DNA from: QHXQ01 sp963788965
Lineage (GTDB): Bacteria; Acidobacteriota; Blastocatellia; Pyrinomonadales; Pyrinomonadaceae
DNA length: 64,000 nucleotides
Assembly: GCA_963788965.1 (NCBI GenBank)
Contig: CAWBIK010000006.1
Span: 1,550,001 to 1,614,000 of the forward strand
Reading direction: 5' to 3'
Part shown: positions 18,110 through 26,576 of the stretch, one piece after another
Position numbering within the stretch: position 1 is the stretch's first letter
Layout of the letters: every line of letters begins with the position of its first letter
Notes under the pieces: generated by a model
Seen by the model: only the letters and a program-made list of their open reading frames with translations
What the model was told of the DNA's origin: nothing
Database searches by the model: none
Program-made: the position numbers and the translations under genes

Positions 18110-18769
18110 ATGATGAAGACGCATAAACACGTCGTATTGTTAGGCTGCGTTCTGCTCGCTTGTCTGCTGTGCGGGGTGGTGTTCGCGCAGTCGGGGCGGC
18201 GGCAGCCACCGGCACAGAGCGCGCCGCCCGTGCCCACGCCTACGCCGGTCGCGCCCACGCCTACGCCCGCGCCGCCACCTGAGATCAAGCTGCTCGTCAC
18301 CAGCTACGCGCCCGCGTCTATGAACCTGTCCATGATTGACACGAACATCGTGGGCGAGACGTTCGTGCAACGCCTGCAAGCGTCGAAGTCGCTGAAACTT
18401 CAGACGGCCGATCACATGAGCCGCGACGCGGCCCGCAAACGTGCGAAGAACGCAGAGGACGGCCGCTTCGTCGTCTGGATCGAGTTGCAAGTGAACGGCA
18501 TGAGCACAGACCCTAGCGGCGTGCAGCGCCCGCGCGCCGAAGACTTGCACATTCAGTACATCGTCTTTGAACCGACCACGGGCAACATCAGAGTGGACGG
18601 CAACGTCTATCTGCGCCCGATAGGTTCAATCAACACGGGCCGGCGCGACACCTCTTGCCTGCCCGGTTGGCGCTACGGCATCGACGGCGCGCTCATGCTC
18701 GGCGCAATCGAAACCGCCAACCGCATCTACAACGCCTTCTCCATCCCCACGCCGCCGCTCTGTCCTTAA
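18110..18769 (+). CDS. Secreted protein of unknown function with Pro-rich linker
   Basis: 219 residues; the signal peptide (HVVLLGCVLLACLLCGVVFA) is followed by a Pro/Thr/Ala linker (about 40-62) and a compact C-terminal domain. That domain contains MDTN-like strands, DAARKRAKNAEDGRFVVWIE and RRDTSCLPGWRYGIDGALML. No known domain was recognised. A Cys in the signal region (LACLLCG) could fit a lipoprotein box but is not a clean one. It starts 13 bases after a repeat hairpin and is convergent with the permease gene. Confidence 0.65.
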   Translation: MMKTHKHVVLLGCVLLACLLCGVVFAQSGRRQPPAQSAPPVPTPTPVAPTPTPAPPPEIKLLVTSYAPASMNLSMIDTNIVGETFVQRLQASKSLKLQTADHMSRDAARKRAKNAEDGRFVVWIELQVNGMSTDPSGVQRPRAEDLHIQYIVFEPTTGNIRVDGNVYLRPIGSINTGRRDTSCLPGWRYGIDGALMLGAIETANRIYNAFSIPTPPLCP

Positions 18770-18849
18770 GAACACATCGAAGGCGACAAGAAAAAGTCAC
18801 AGACATGAACCCTGATAGATTCATGTCTGCAACTTTGGCCTGTGCCTTC

Positions 18850-20397
18850 TTAATCGTGTCTTAAGGCTCTGACCGGGTCGATGCGGGCGGCGCGTGCGGC
18901 CGGGTAGAGGGCGGCAAGGATTGAGATGACGACGGCGAAGGCGATTGCGCCGAGCCAGAGGTAGGGCGGCAAGTCGAAGAAGTTGACGAACGAGACGCCG
19001 CGCGGGCGCAAGACAAACTGGTAGGCGAGCCGGTTTGCCACCACGTCTATACCCCACGCCGCGAGCGCGCCGATGCCGCCGCCCGCGAATCCGATCAAGC
19101 CTGCCTCGACGAAGAAGATCAACTTGATCTCACGATCCTCCGCGCCGATAGCTTTCATGATGCCGATCTCGCGCGTGCGTTCGAGGATAGACATAACCAT
19201 CGTGTTGGCGATGCCGAACGAAGCGACCACGAGCGAGATGCCGCCCAACAGACCGAGCGCCGAATTGACGATCAGAAAGACCGTGCGAATCTCTTCCAAC
19301 TCGTCCACAATGGAGAAACTGCTGAAGCCGAGAGCCGTCAGACGCTTCCGCACGTCGGTCAAGACATCAGGGTCGCTCACGCGCACAACCACCGACGCAT
19401 AACCTTCCGCTTCCTCCGCGCCGAGCGCGCCACTCTGACGCGCCAGTTGCAGCGCCACCTGATTGAGCGGGTCACGATACTGGCGACTCAAAGCGCGCGC
19501 CGCCGCGAGCGGCACGTAGATGCGGGCGGGCGGCAACATACCGCGAAAGCGTCGCCCGCCACCCATGGCATTGCCTTCAACTTCGTCCTGCAACACGCCC
19601 GCGATCAGAAACGTCTGCACCGCCACCTGCGACTCCGGCGCGTCGCGTTCATCTTCATCGCTGCCAAGCGGCAGGCCGAAGAAACTCAACTGCTCGCCCG
19701 CGTCGTCGTTCGACTGCGCGCGCGTGTCTTTGCGTGATGCATCGTCGCCTTCGGCCGTCTGACCTGTGCGTTGCGCTGCACCGGGCGGAGCGAGCAGTTC
19801 TAACGTCTGCCCCACGGCGTCGGCCGGTTTGGCGAAGCCAAAATTCTTGATGAACTTTTCATCTACGACGACCTCGTTCGCAGCGGGGCCGCTGATCATG
19901 TGCCCGGCCGCGTAGCCTTTGAAGCGCGACGCGGAGTTGGGCACAAGCGCGCCGCCGATGGATTGCGGCATCGTGCGCCCGTTGGCACGCACGTAAGCCG
20001 TGAACTCTATGGTCGGCTCGACGGACTCGACACCGGGCACGCGCGCGATCTCCGTCAGCGCGGCGTCGTCAAGCACGCGTCGCTTCTCCGGCGGCGGGTC
20101 GTTCGCGCCGCGCCCGCGCCGGCCGTTGCGCCCACCGCCGCCGCTTTGCTGTTCGGCCGCGCGATTGAAGACCTGCTCGACCATCTCCGAGATGTCGCGC
20201 CCGCTGACCGTCAACTCGTTGAACAGGTCGAGGTCTTTGAACCGCTGCACCGCGTTGCGCTGCAAGCCAAGACCGAACGACACCATCGTCACGATTACCG
20301 TCACACCGACCACCACGCCCATTGTCGTCAAACCCACGCGCAGCTTTGCCTCACGCAGATTGCGCAACGCCAGATGAAGAATGTCGAAGAAGATCAT
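18850..20397 (-). CDS. MacB/FtsX-like ABC transporter permease
   Basis: 515 residues: one N-terminal membrane helix (about 21-45, VGLTTMGVVVGVTVIVTMVS), a large periplasmic MacB-type domain, and three C-terminal membrane helices. The C-terminus PAARAARIDPVRALRHD is diagnostic for this class. The periplasmic domain carries a Gly/Asn/Arg-rich low-complexity stretch at about 72-85. MacB-type permeases do not pump solutes across the inner membrane. They couple ATP hydrolysis to periplasmic mechanical work such as lipoprotein or efflux-pump handling. The likely ATPase partner at 23302-23991 is on the same strand but three genes away. Confidence 0.86.
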   Translation of the reverse strand: MIFFDILHLALRNLREAKLRVGLTTMGVVVGVTVIVTMVSFGLGLQRNAVQRFKDLDLFNELTVSGRDISEMVEQVFNRAAEQQSGGGGRNGRRGRGANDPPPEKRRVLDDAALTEIARVPGVESVEPTIEFTAYVRANGRTMPQSIGGALVPNSASRFKGYAAGHMISGPAANEVVVDEKFIKNFGFAKPADAVGQTLELLAPPGAAQRTGQTAEGDDASRKDTRAQSNDDAGEQLSFFGLPLGSDEDERDAPESQVAVQTFLIAGVLQDEVEGNAMGGGRRFRGMLPPARIYVPLAAARALSRQYRDPLNQVALQLARQSGALGAEEAEGYASVVVRVSDPDVLTDVRKRLTALGFSSFSIVDELEEIRTVFLIVNSALGLLGGISLVVASFGIANTMVMSILERTREIGIMKAIGAEDREIKLIFFVEAGLIGFAGGGIGALAAWGIDVVANRLAYQFVLRPRGVSFVNFFDLPPYLWLGAIAFAVVISILAALYPAARAARIDPVRALRHD

Positions 20398-20563
20398 GAT
20401 TGATTGAAAACTATCCGCGCAGTGCTTGTCCTTAAAGCTCGTCCGACTTTAACAATCAAATACGAAATTGCAATCAGAACGTTTCGCCATCAATGCTGTC
20501 GCTGCTCATGTCGTTGAATTAGATAGACGCGTGTTGCGTCGTTGCCCTGCTCTAACAATTTGT

Positions 20564-21415
20564 TCAATTCAAAGCGGCCAGTTCAAGCCGCATCTTCTTC
20601 AGTTCCTTTTCGACGCGTTCGGCGTCAGACGCGGCGGGCACGCGGCGCAGATAGAGTTCGATGGCGCGGACGGCTTCGGCGTAGCGCCCCAGTTGTGCCA
20701 GCATCACGCCACGGTCGCGGTGTTCGTCGTGTTCGTTGGGCGCGACGAGCAGGATGCGTTCGATGGCGGCGAGTGCGCGCCGGTAGTGGCGTGCCTGCGC
20801 ATAGATCGCTTTGAGGTTGCGGAGCAGGCGCGTGAGGATTTCGCGCGGGCGTGCGGCGCGCAGGTGTTCCGCGCTGAGCGGCACTTGGCCGCCGTACAAC
20901 GTATCGAGTTGTTGCTGGCAATCGTCTTCGTTCCAGAGCCTGCCGTTGAACGGATCGACCAGCACAGCGGGTTCGCCTGTGCCCGCATCGACGCGCACGA
21001 TGAAGTGCGCGGGGAAGCCGACGCCTTCGACGCGTAAGCCTGCGCGCCGGCCCAACTCTATGTAGACGAGTGCCAGCGTGATCGGAATGCCGTGGCGCGC
21101 GTCGAGCACGTAGGAGAGTAGGCTGTTGCGCGGGTCGTAGTAATGCACGGCGTTACCTGTAAACCCAAGTTCGTCGAAGACGAAATGATTGAGCGCGGCG
21201 ACGGGCGCATCGCGCCGCTCGCCCACGCGCGCACGCGCCTCGATGCCCAACTCCAACAAGCGGGCCCGGTAGCGATCAACGTCGAGGCCCGGTTGTTCTT
21301 CGGCCGCGACGAGCAGCGCCGCGTGCGCCAGATCAAACGCGGCCTCAGGCTGCGCGACCAGCGCCGCGAACCTGCGCCGCGCCGTCTCAGCCAACAATCT
21401 GCTCGCGGGAGTCAT
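20564..21415 (-). CDS. SirB1 family protein (transglutaminase-like fold plus TPR)
   Basis: 283 residues. The central block RHGIPITLALVYIELGRRAG, then VGFPAHFIVRV and LVDPFNGRLWNEDDCQQ, is the transglutaminase-core-2 signature of the SirB1/YchA family. TPR-like helices (YRRALAAIERILLVAPNEHD) follow at the C-terminus. In E. coli the homologue sits beside prmC/prfA; here it is free-standing. The transglutaminase Cys is not preserved as in active enzymes, so a scaffold or binding role is likely. Confidence 0.85.
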   Translation of the reverse strand: MTPASRLLAETARRRFAALVAQPEAAFDLAHAALLVAAEEQPGLDVDRYRARLLELGIEARARVGERRDAPVAALNHFVFDELGFTGNAVHYYDPRNSLLSYVLDARHGIPITLALVYIELGRRAGLRVEGVGFPAHFIVRVDAGTGEPAVLVDPFNGRLWNEDDCQQQLDTLYGGQVPLSAEHLRAARPREILTRLLRNLKAIYAQARHYRRALAAIERILLVAPNEHDEHRDRGVMLAQLGRYAEAVRAIELYLRRVPAASDAERVEKELKKMRLELAALN

Positions 21416-21495
21416 AAAATAAATGCTGAACGATGAATGCTTATAACAAGTAACTGACAGCGACTAAAAAATATCAAATAACAGTCTGCCCTTTA

Positions 21496-22188
21496 TCAAT
21501 CGAACACATGATGCACGGCGTCTGTGGTCCAATCGGCGAGGCTGTGCGTGACGACATCCGCCCCGGCGGCGCGCAGGTCTGCTTCCGTGACTGTGTTGGT
21601 GATGCCGAGCGTGCGCAAGCCGACGGCGCGCGCCGATAGTATGCCGGGCGGCGCGTCTTCGATGACTAAACATGCAGCGGGCGCGAGCGGGGGCTGGCTC
21701 TTTGCGCTGCGCTGCTTGTTCACGCGCGCGAGCGCCGTCGCATAACACGCCGGGTCGGGCTTGCAGGCGGTCACGTCTGCGGCGCTGACGATGACCGTGA
21801 AGGCTTGCGCGAGGCCGGCGCGTTCAAGCACGTACTCGATCATGTCGCGTTGCGCCATGCTGACCACGCCGAGCGTGTAACGCCGGGCCGCGGCCTTGAT
21901 GAACGTGACGACGCCGGGAAAGAGCGGCAACTCGTCGTCGATCTGTTCGTGATGTAATTCGGTGAAGCGCGCGAGGACGGCGGCGAGCGTCGCATCGTCG
22001 AGCGTGCGGCCGGCGCGGGCGAAGGCGGCGCGCATGAAGGTCGCGTTGTCCATGCCGAGCGAGGCGTAATAGTCCTGCTCGGTCAAGGCGATGTCGTGCG
22101 CTTGCAGCGTGGCTTGCGCGGCCAGCAACTGAAGCGGTTCGTCGTCGATGATGACGCCGTTGAAGTCGAAGAAGATGGCTTCGATCAT
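21496..22188 (-). CDS. HAD-superfamily hydrolase, beta-phosphoglucomutase-like
   Basis: 230 residues, usual for subfamily IA. Motif I is FFDFNGVIIDDEP, with the nucleophile Asp present; the second position of the usual DxD is Asn, giving DxN. Motif II lies in LGVVSMAQ, and motifs III/IV in CKPDPACYATAL and VIEDAPPGILSARAVGLRTL. Substrate unknown; likely a sugar phosphate or other small phosphomonoester. The DxN change could weaken acid/base catalysis. The start is followed by an A/T-rich spacer with one unpaired octamer-repeat arm. Confidence 0.85.
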   Translation of the reverse strand: MIEAIFFDFNGVIIDDEPLQLLAAQATLQAHDIALTEQDYYASLGMDNATFMRAAFARAGRTLDDATLAAVLARFTELHHEQIDDELPLFPGVVTFIKAAARRYTLGVVSMAQRDMIEYVLERAGLAQAFTVIVSAADVTACKPDPACYATALARVNKQRSAKSQPPLAPAACLVIEDAPPGILSARAVGLRTLGITNTVTEADLRAAGADVVTHSLADWTTDAVHHVFD

Positions 22189-22209
22189 GTGTGCCGTTTG
22201 TGTGCGAGT

Positions 22210-22265
22210 TCAAATTTGTAATGATAAAAAGACTTACCACAAAGACACTAAGACGCAAAGGTGGG
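22210..22265 (+). repeat. Single, unpaired octamer-type repeat arm
   Basis: ACCACAAAGACACTAAGACG and flanks form an 8-nt-period stretch like one arm of the hairpins at 31726-31802 and 44773-44835, but no inverted partner was found nearby. It lies between a HAD gene start and the end of the cNMP/DUF1003 gene. Confidence 0.5.
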
Positions 22266-22307
22266 ACGACGTGCGACTGTGTGAGTTTGTGGTTATGTTT
22301 GGTGCGC

Positions 22308-23225
22308 TCAGGCGTGTGGGGCGCGGTCGCCGTCGCCGTTCTGCGCGTCTGTGCGCGGGCGGGCGGTGGTGGCGAGGCGTTCGTTCTGTTCGGCAAAGAG
22401 TACGGGCAGGCGTTCGCTCTCTAACACGTCGAGGCGGCGCAGGATTTCCGTGATCGCCAGTTCGTTCTTGAGGTTGACTTGATAGTCGAGATCAGAGCGC
22501 AGCCTGTCCTTCTCGGCCTGCCGGTTCTGCGACATCATGATGATCGGCGCTTGCACGCCCGCGATGACGCCGAGCACAAGCCCAAGCAATTGATACGGGA
22601 ACTCGTCTATTTTCAGATCGCGGATCAGCCACGAGTTCAGCAACACCCAGACGAGCAGCAGGATCGACAACATGATGATGAAGCGCCAACTACCGCCGAG
22701 GGCCGCGAGGTTATCGGCCACGCGGTCGGCGCGCGTCATCTGGCCCGCTTCGATCTCGTTGACGTTGCGCGAGACGCGGCGCATGAGCAGTTCGTCTGTG
22801 CGTCGTAGCCGCGCCGAGATGGCGCTGATCATTTCGAGCGCCACGTTGGCGTTCGACTGCACGAAGTTGAGGAAGTCGTCGCGGCGTAGGACCGCCAGCC
22901 GCGCCGGTTCGCTGACGGCCGCCGAAGCCGAGCGCGGCTTGCCGTCGATGATCGACATCTCGCCGAAGAAGTCGCCGCGCGCCAATTCCGCGAGCGTCAC
23001 CTCTTGCTTGTCTTCGTCCACGATGAAGATGCGGACGCGCCCGTCTTCGATGAGATACATCGCATCGCCCGCGTCGCCCGTGTGGAACAGCAGCGTGCCC
23101 GCAGGCAGCGCCCGCAACTCCAACAGGTTGCGCAGCGCCATCGCCGCTTCGTCGTCGAGCGACGAGAACAGCGGCACAGAGCGCAACGCCTCAAGCGTCA
23201 TCACGGGCGGAGCATCTGTTTGCAT
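22308..23225 (-). CDS. Cyclic-nucleotide-binding domain fused to DUF1003 membrane domain
   Basis: 305 residues. Residues 10-130 form a cNMP-binding beta-roll (PAGTLLFHTGDAGDAMYLIE, ELARGDFFGEMSIIDGKPRS) with the phosphate-binding-cassette layout. Residues about 165-270 are DUF1003 with two membrane helices (FIIMLSILLLVWVLLNSWLI and LLGLVLGVIAGVQAPIIMMS) and the family's QNRQAEKDRLRSDLDYQVNL tail. The fusion suggests a membrane protein gated or tuned by a nucleotide second messenger. A canonical cAMP-contacting Arg is not obvious. It follows the ABC ATPase gene across a repeat hairpin. Confidence 0.85.
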   Translation of the reverse strand: MQTDAPPVMTLEALRSVPLFSSLDDEAAMALRNLLELRALPAGTLLFHTGDAGDAMYLIEDGRVRIFIVDEDKQEVTLAELARGDFFGEMSIIDGKPRSASAAVSEPARLAVLRRDDFLNFVQSNANVALEMISAISARLRRTDELLMRRVSRNVNEIEAGQMTRADRVADNLAALGGSWRFIIMLSILLLVWVLLNSWLIRDLKIDEFPYQLLGLVLGVIAGVQAPIIMMSQNRQAEKDRLRSDLDYQVNLKNELAITEILRRLDVLESERLPVLFAEQNERLATTARPRTDAQNGDGDRAPHA

Positions 23226-23244
23226 AACACCTCTGATGAAGGAA

Positions 23245-23322
23245 CGGTCAGCGGCCAGCTATCAGCTTTTTGTCTTTAGCTGAAAGCTGACTGCTTTTTC
23301 GTCATTCGTCACTCGTCACTGT
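23245..23322. repeat. Heptad-repeat hairpin, GGTCAGC family
   Basis: Units GGTCAGC, GGCCAGC and TATCAGC face the inverted CTTTAGC, TGAAAGC and TGACTGC. A further tandem GTCATTC/GTCACTC array runs into the ABC ATPase gene, so that its last residues (TSDE, stop) are encoded by repeat units. Confidence 0.8.
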
Positions 23323-23991
23323 TCTGCCGTCTTTCATGTGAATGGTGCGGTCGGCGAAGTGGGCGGCGAGGTCGCGGTCGTGTGTGACCATGAGCACGGT
23401 CAGGCGGTCGCGCTCGACCATGCCGCGCAGCAGGGCGAGCAGTTCGTGCGCGCGGGTCGAATCGAGATTGCCGGTCGGCTCGTCGGCCAAGAGAACGCGC
23501 GGGCTGTTGGCGAGGGCGCGCGCAATTGCCACGCGCTGCTGCTCGCCGCCGGACAACTCGGCCGGGCGATGCGTCGTCCGCTCGCCGAGGCCCACGCGCG
23601 CAAGCAAGCTTTGCGTCCGCTCGTCGCGTGCGCGCCCGCGCACGCCGCCGAAGGCTAAGGCGAGGCTGACGTTCTCGGCCGCGGTCATCGTCGGGATCAG
23701 GTTGAAGTTCTGAAAGATCATGCCGACGGCGTGTCGCCGGTAACGCGCCATCTCGCGTTTCGTAAACGGCGCGAGCGAGCGCCCGTCGAAGACCACTTCG
23801 CCGCCCGACGGTTGATCCAGCCCGCCGATCAGATTCAACAGAGTGGACTTGCCCGACCCCGACGTGCCCTGCAACGCGACGAACTCGCCCTCGCCCACCG
23901 CAATCGAGACGCCGTCGAGTGCCACGACGGTCGTGCTGCCCATTTGATAATGTTTCGAGACTGCGCGCGTCTCCAACAGTGCTTCGCTCAT
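23302..23991 (-). CDS. MacB/LolD-type ABC transporter ATP-binding protein
   Basis: 229 residues, all ABC motifs intact: Walker A GTSGSGKST, Q-loop in MIFQNFNLIPTMTAAENVSL, signature LSGGEQQRVAIARAL, Walker B VLLADEPTGNLDS, H-loop MVTHDRD. The NFNLIPTMTAAENV sequence and length are typical of the MacB/LolD/FtsE branch, which pairs with MacB-like permeases such as the one at 18850-20397. The C-terminal codons are made of a heptad repeat. Confidence 0.9.
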   Translation of the reverse strand: MSEALLETRAVSKHYQMGSTTVVALDGVSIAVGEGEFVALQGTSGSGKSTLLNLIGGLDQPSGGEVVFDGRSLAPFTKREMARYRRHAVGMIFQNFNLIPTMTAAENVSLALAFGGVRGRARDERTQSLLARVGLGERTTHRPAELSGGEQQRVAIARALANSPRVLLADEPTGNLDSTRAHELLALLRGMVERDRLTVLMVTHDRDLAAHFADRTIHMKDGRTVTSDE

Positions 23992-24061
23992 AAACGCTCA
24001 AGCCGTCGCGTGTCGAATAACACGCGACGGCCCGAAATTCAAGCAGAACTGTCATGAGTTA

Positions 24062-24152
24062 ATTGCTATTGCTCAGTTGTTAACTGTGCGCTAGCCGGGC
24101 AAGCGACTGCGGCACAGCGTGAACAACTAACGAATAGCACCAATAACAGTCG
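24062..24152. repeat. Imperfect hairpin with repeat-like arms
   Basis: Stem blocks TGCTATT/AATAGCA, AGTTGTT/AACAACT and CTGTGC/GCACAG pair in order around a GC-rich loop, separated by short mismatches. The spacing of the blocks resembles a degenerate heptad hairpin. It lies between nuoI and the ABC ATPase gene. Confidence 0.6.
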
Positions 24153-24153
24153 T

Positions 24154-24675
24154 TCAAATCTCCTTGTATTCTGAGTCCACGTCTTCGTCGGCGAAGGCGA
24201 CGCGATAGTTGGCCGACTGCTTCTGCTTGGTGATAAGCAGGTCGTCTTTGGTCTTCAACAGATCGGCGCGCGAGTAGACCGATAGCTCGAAGTTGTAGCC
24301 GTGCGTGATGGCGTCCTTCGGGCAGGCTTCGACGCAGAAGCCGCAGAAGATGCAGCGCCCATAGTCGATGTTGTAGACCTTAGCGAATCGCTCATCCACG
24401 CCGATGCGCGTTTCGGGCGCGCGATGGTCGTCCGCCGCTACGATGTAGATGCAATCGGACGGGCACGCGGCGGCGCACAGAAAACAGGCGACGCACTTTT
24501 CGCGGCCGAGTTCGTCCACGTGCAACAGATGTTGCCCGCGATAGCGCGGCTGCATCGTGACGGGATCATCCGGGTACTGCACCGTCCACTTCCCTTTCGG
24601 GATGTAAGAGAAGGTCACGCCCATGCCCTTGATGATCGCCTTCGTCGATTCGATCACGTCGCTGATGATGGACAT
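24154..24675 (-). CDS. nuoI: NADH-quinone oxidoreductase subunit I
   Basis: 173 residues with two 4Fe-4S ferredoxin clusters: CVACFLCAAACPSDCIY and CIFCGFCVEACPKDAITHG. The N-terminus (IIKGMGVTFSYI) and the MQPRYRGQHLL segment are typical NuoI. The subunit carries clusters N6a/N6b in the peripheral arm of complex I. No other nuo gene is in the window, so the subunit is encoded apart from the main operon. It lies downstream of ndk across a repeat hairpin. Confidence 0.92.
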   Translation of the reverse strand: MSIISDVIESTKAIIKGMGVTFSYIPKGKWTVQYPDDPVTMQPRYRGQHLLHVDELGREKCVACFLCAAACPSDCIYIVAADDHRAPETRIGVDERFAKVYNIDYGRCIFCGFCVEACPKDAITHGYNFELSVYSRADLLKTKDDLLITKQKQSANYRVAFADEDVDSEYKEI

Positions 24676-24686
24676 ATGAACCTCGC

Positions 24687-24741
24687 AAGCTGTCAGCGTT
24701 CAGCAGTCAGCTTTTAGCTGAACGCTGATTGCTGATTGCTT
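24687..24741. repeat. Heptad-repeat hairpin, AGTCAGC family
   Basis: A 26-base left arm (units TGTCAGC, GTTCAGC, AGTCAGC) and a 26-base right arm of inverted units (TGATTGC) flank a TTT loop. The stem is imperfect but in register. The right arm begins at the ndk stop codon. Confidence 0.85.
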
Positions 24742-25171
24742 AACCAACCAGTTCCAGTTGACTGAAGAAGTAAGAGATTTCAGTGCGCGCGTTCTCTTCG
24801 GAGTCGGAGCCGTGGGTGGCGTTCTCGCCAACGTCTGTGCCGAACTCTTTGCGGAGCGTGCCCTCGTCTGCTTTGGCCGGATCGGTTGCGCCCATCAAAT
24901 CGCGCCAAGCTTTGACCGCGCCCGCTTTCTCCAACACCAGCACGACGCACGGCCCCGAAGACATAAACTCCGTCAGCCCCGCGAAGAACGGCCGCTCACG
25001 ATGCACCGCATAGAAGCCTTCCGCCTGCGCGCGTGTCATGCGGATCAACTTCATAGCGCGGATCGTGAAGCCGTCCGAAATGATGTGGTGCATGACTAAG
25101 CCTGTCTTCCCGGCCCGCACCGCGTCGGGCTTGATGATACCGAACGTAAGATTGCCAATCTGTTCTGCCAT
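24740..25171 (-). CDS. ndk: Nucleoside diphosphate kinase
   Basis: 143 residues. The phospho-histidine site NATHGSDSEENARTEI is intact near residue 117; the N-terminus (LTFGIIKPDAVRAGKTG) and FMSSGPCVVLVLEK are typical. The enzyme balances NTP pools by gamma-phosphate transfer. It follows sucD and a small coiled-coil gene on the same strand; a sucD-ndk arrangement is common and suits channelling of nucleotide triphosphate made by SucCD. Confidence 0.95.
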   Translation of the reverse strand: MAEQIGNLTFGIIKPDAVRAGKTGLVMHHIISDGFTIRAMKLIRMTRAQAEGFYAVHRERPFFAGLTEFMSSGPCVVLVLEKAGAVKAWRDLMGATDPAKADEGTLRKEFGTDVGENATHGSDSEENARTEISYFFSQLELVG

Positions 25172-25205
25172 GTATGTCCGTCAAGTCCTCTCGTTTTTTT
25201 TATCG

Positions 25206-25580
25206 TCAACTCTGCTGCGGCGGCCTCTGCTCGCGCTGCTCGCGCACAACATCAATCAGAGCATCCAGCCGTTGATCCGTGTGCGCCTGTGCAACCGCGA
25301 GTTCCTTCATCTGTGCGCCGAGCGCCGCCATCACACTTTCAGTCCGAATTTGCGCGTCGGCCAGCGCGGCAATTTTGACTTCGGAGTTTGCTTGCGCCAC
25401 CGCAAGTGTATCCAACCGCTCGTCAAAATCGCGCACCAACTCGGTCAACGTGTTCAGACGCTCATTGCTATCGCGCGCCAGTTCGGTTAGCGCGTTCAAG
25501 CGTTCGTTGCTATCGCGCGCCAACGTGACGAGCGAGGTAACTATCCGCTCAAGCTGCGACAGTTTATCGTCTTCCGCCAT
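25206..25580 (-). CDS. Small coiled-coil protein with internal repeats
   Basis: 124 residues, almost entirely coiled coil. A 14-residue unit (LARDSNERLNALTE) is repeated nearly exactly two to three times at residues about 17-60. Degenerate copies follow (AVAQANSEVKIAALADAQ, AVAQAHTDQRLDALIDVV), and the end is a Gln/Pro tail. The DNA shows 42-base direct repeats in the same place. Proteins of this type are frequent in bacteria with Uma2 or PIN genes and have no known function. It lies between sucD and ndk, with 22 and 34 base gaps, so it is co-transcribed. Confidence 0.7.
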   Translation of the reverse strand: MAEDDKLSQLERIVTSLVTLARDSNERLNALTELARDSNERLNTLTELVRDFDERLDTLAVAQANSEVKIAALADAQIRTESVMAALGAQMKELAVAQAHTDQRLDALIDVVREQREQRPPQQS

Positions 25581-25602
25581 GTGTGTAGCTCGCAGAATGC
25601 CG

Positions 25603-26487
25603 TCAAGCTGTAGCGCCCGCGCCGAGCGCGTCTTTCATCGCTTGGCCGATGTCGGCGGGCGATTGCACGACCGTGATGCCGGCGGCTTCTAAGGCTGTCA
25701 TCTTTTCGGCGGCCGTGCCTTTGCCGCCCGCGATGATCGCGCCGGCGTGACCCATGCGACGACCGGGCGGCGCGGTCTGGCCGGCGATGAAGGCGACGAT
25801 GGGCTTGGTCACGTTGTCTTTCGCAAACTCGGCCGCTTCCTCTTCGGCCGTGCCGCCGATCTCGCCGATCATGATGATGCCTTCGGTCTCCGGGTCGGCT
25901 TCAAAGAGCGCGAGCGCGTCCTTGTGCGTCGTGCCGATGATAGGGTCGCCGCCGATGCCGATGGCGGTTGACTGACCGAGGCCGAGCGCGGTCAACTGTC
26001 CGACCGCTTCATAGGTCAACGTGCCCGAACGCGAGACGACGCCGATGCGGCCTTCCTTGTGAATGTGGCCGGGCATGATGCCGATCTTGCACTTGCCGGG
26101 CGAGATGACGCCGGGGCAGTTCGGCCCGATCAGCCGCGTCTGCGTGTCTTGCAAGAAGCGTTTGACCTTGACCATGTCGAGCGCCGGGATGCCTTCGGTG
26201 ATGCAGACGACGAGCGGGATGCCGGCGTCCGCTGCTTCCATGATCGCATCGGCCGCGAACGGTGGCGGCACATAGATCACGCTCGCATTCGCGCCCGCTT
26301 CTTTCACCGCCTCTGCGACGGTGTTGAAGACGGGGATGCCTTCGTGCGTCGTCCCGCCCTTGCCCGGCGTCACGCCGCCGACGACGTTCGTCCCGTACTC
26401 CACCATCTGCTTCGTGTGAAACGTGCCCTCTTTGCCCGTGATGCCTTGCACGACGAGGCGCGTATTTTTATCAACCAGAACGCTCAA
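25603..26487 (-). CDS. sucD: Succinate-CoA ligase subunit alpha
   Basis: 294 residues, full length. It has a CoA-binding Rossmann N-terminus (VVQGITGKEGTFHTKQM), GPNCPGVISPGKCKIGIMPG and the active-site phospho-His loop in GHAGAIIAGGKGTAAEKM. It catalyses the substrate-level phosphorylation step of the TCA cycle with SucC. Its beta-subunit gene lies about 4 kb away at 30448-31617 on the same strand, separated by four unrelated genes, which is unusual. Confidence 0.95.
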   Translation of the reverse strand: MSVLVDKNTRLVVQGITGKEGTFHTKQMVEYGTNVVGGVTPGKGGTTHEGIPVFNTVAEAVKEAGANASVIYVPPPFAADAIMEAADAGIPLVVCITEGIPALDMVKVKRFLQDTQTRLIGPNCPGVISPGKCKIGIMPGHIHKEGRIGVVSRSGTLTYEAVGQLTALGLGQSTAIGIGGDPIIGTTHKDALALFEADPETEGIIMIGEIGGTAEEEAAEFAKDNVTKPIVAFIAGQTAPPGRRMGHAGAIIAGGKGTAAEKMTALEAAGITVVQSPADIGQAMKDALGAGATA

Positions 26488-26576
26488 CGGTGTCTGCTCC
26501 TTCGGAATGCGATTTGGCTGCTTGATTGACCGCGGAGTATAGCATGCCGCCGCGTCGAAGCAGAATTACAATTGCC

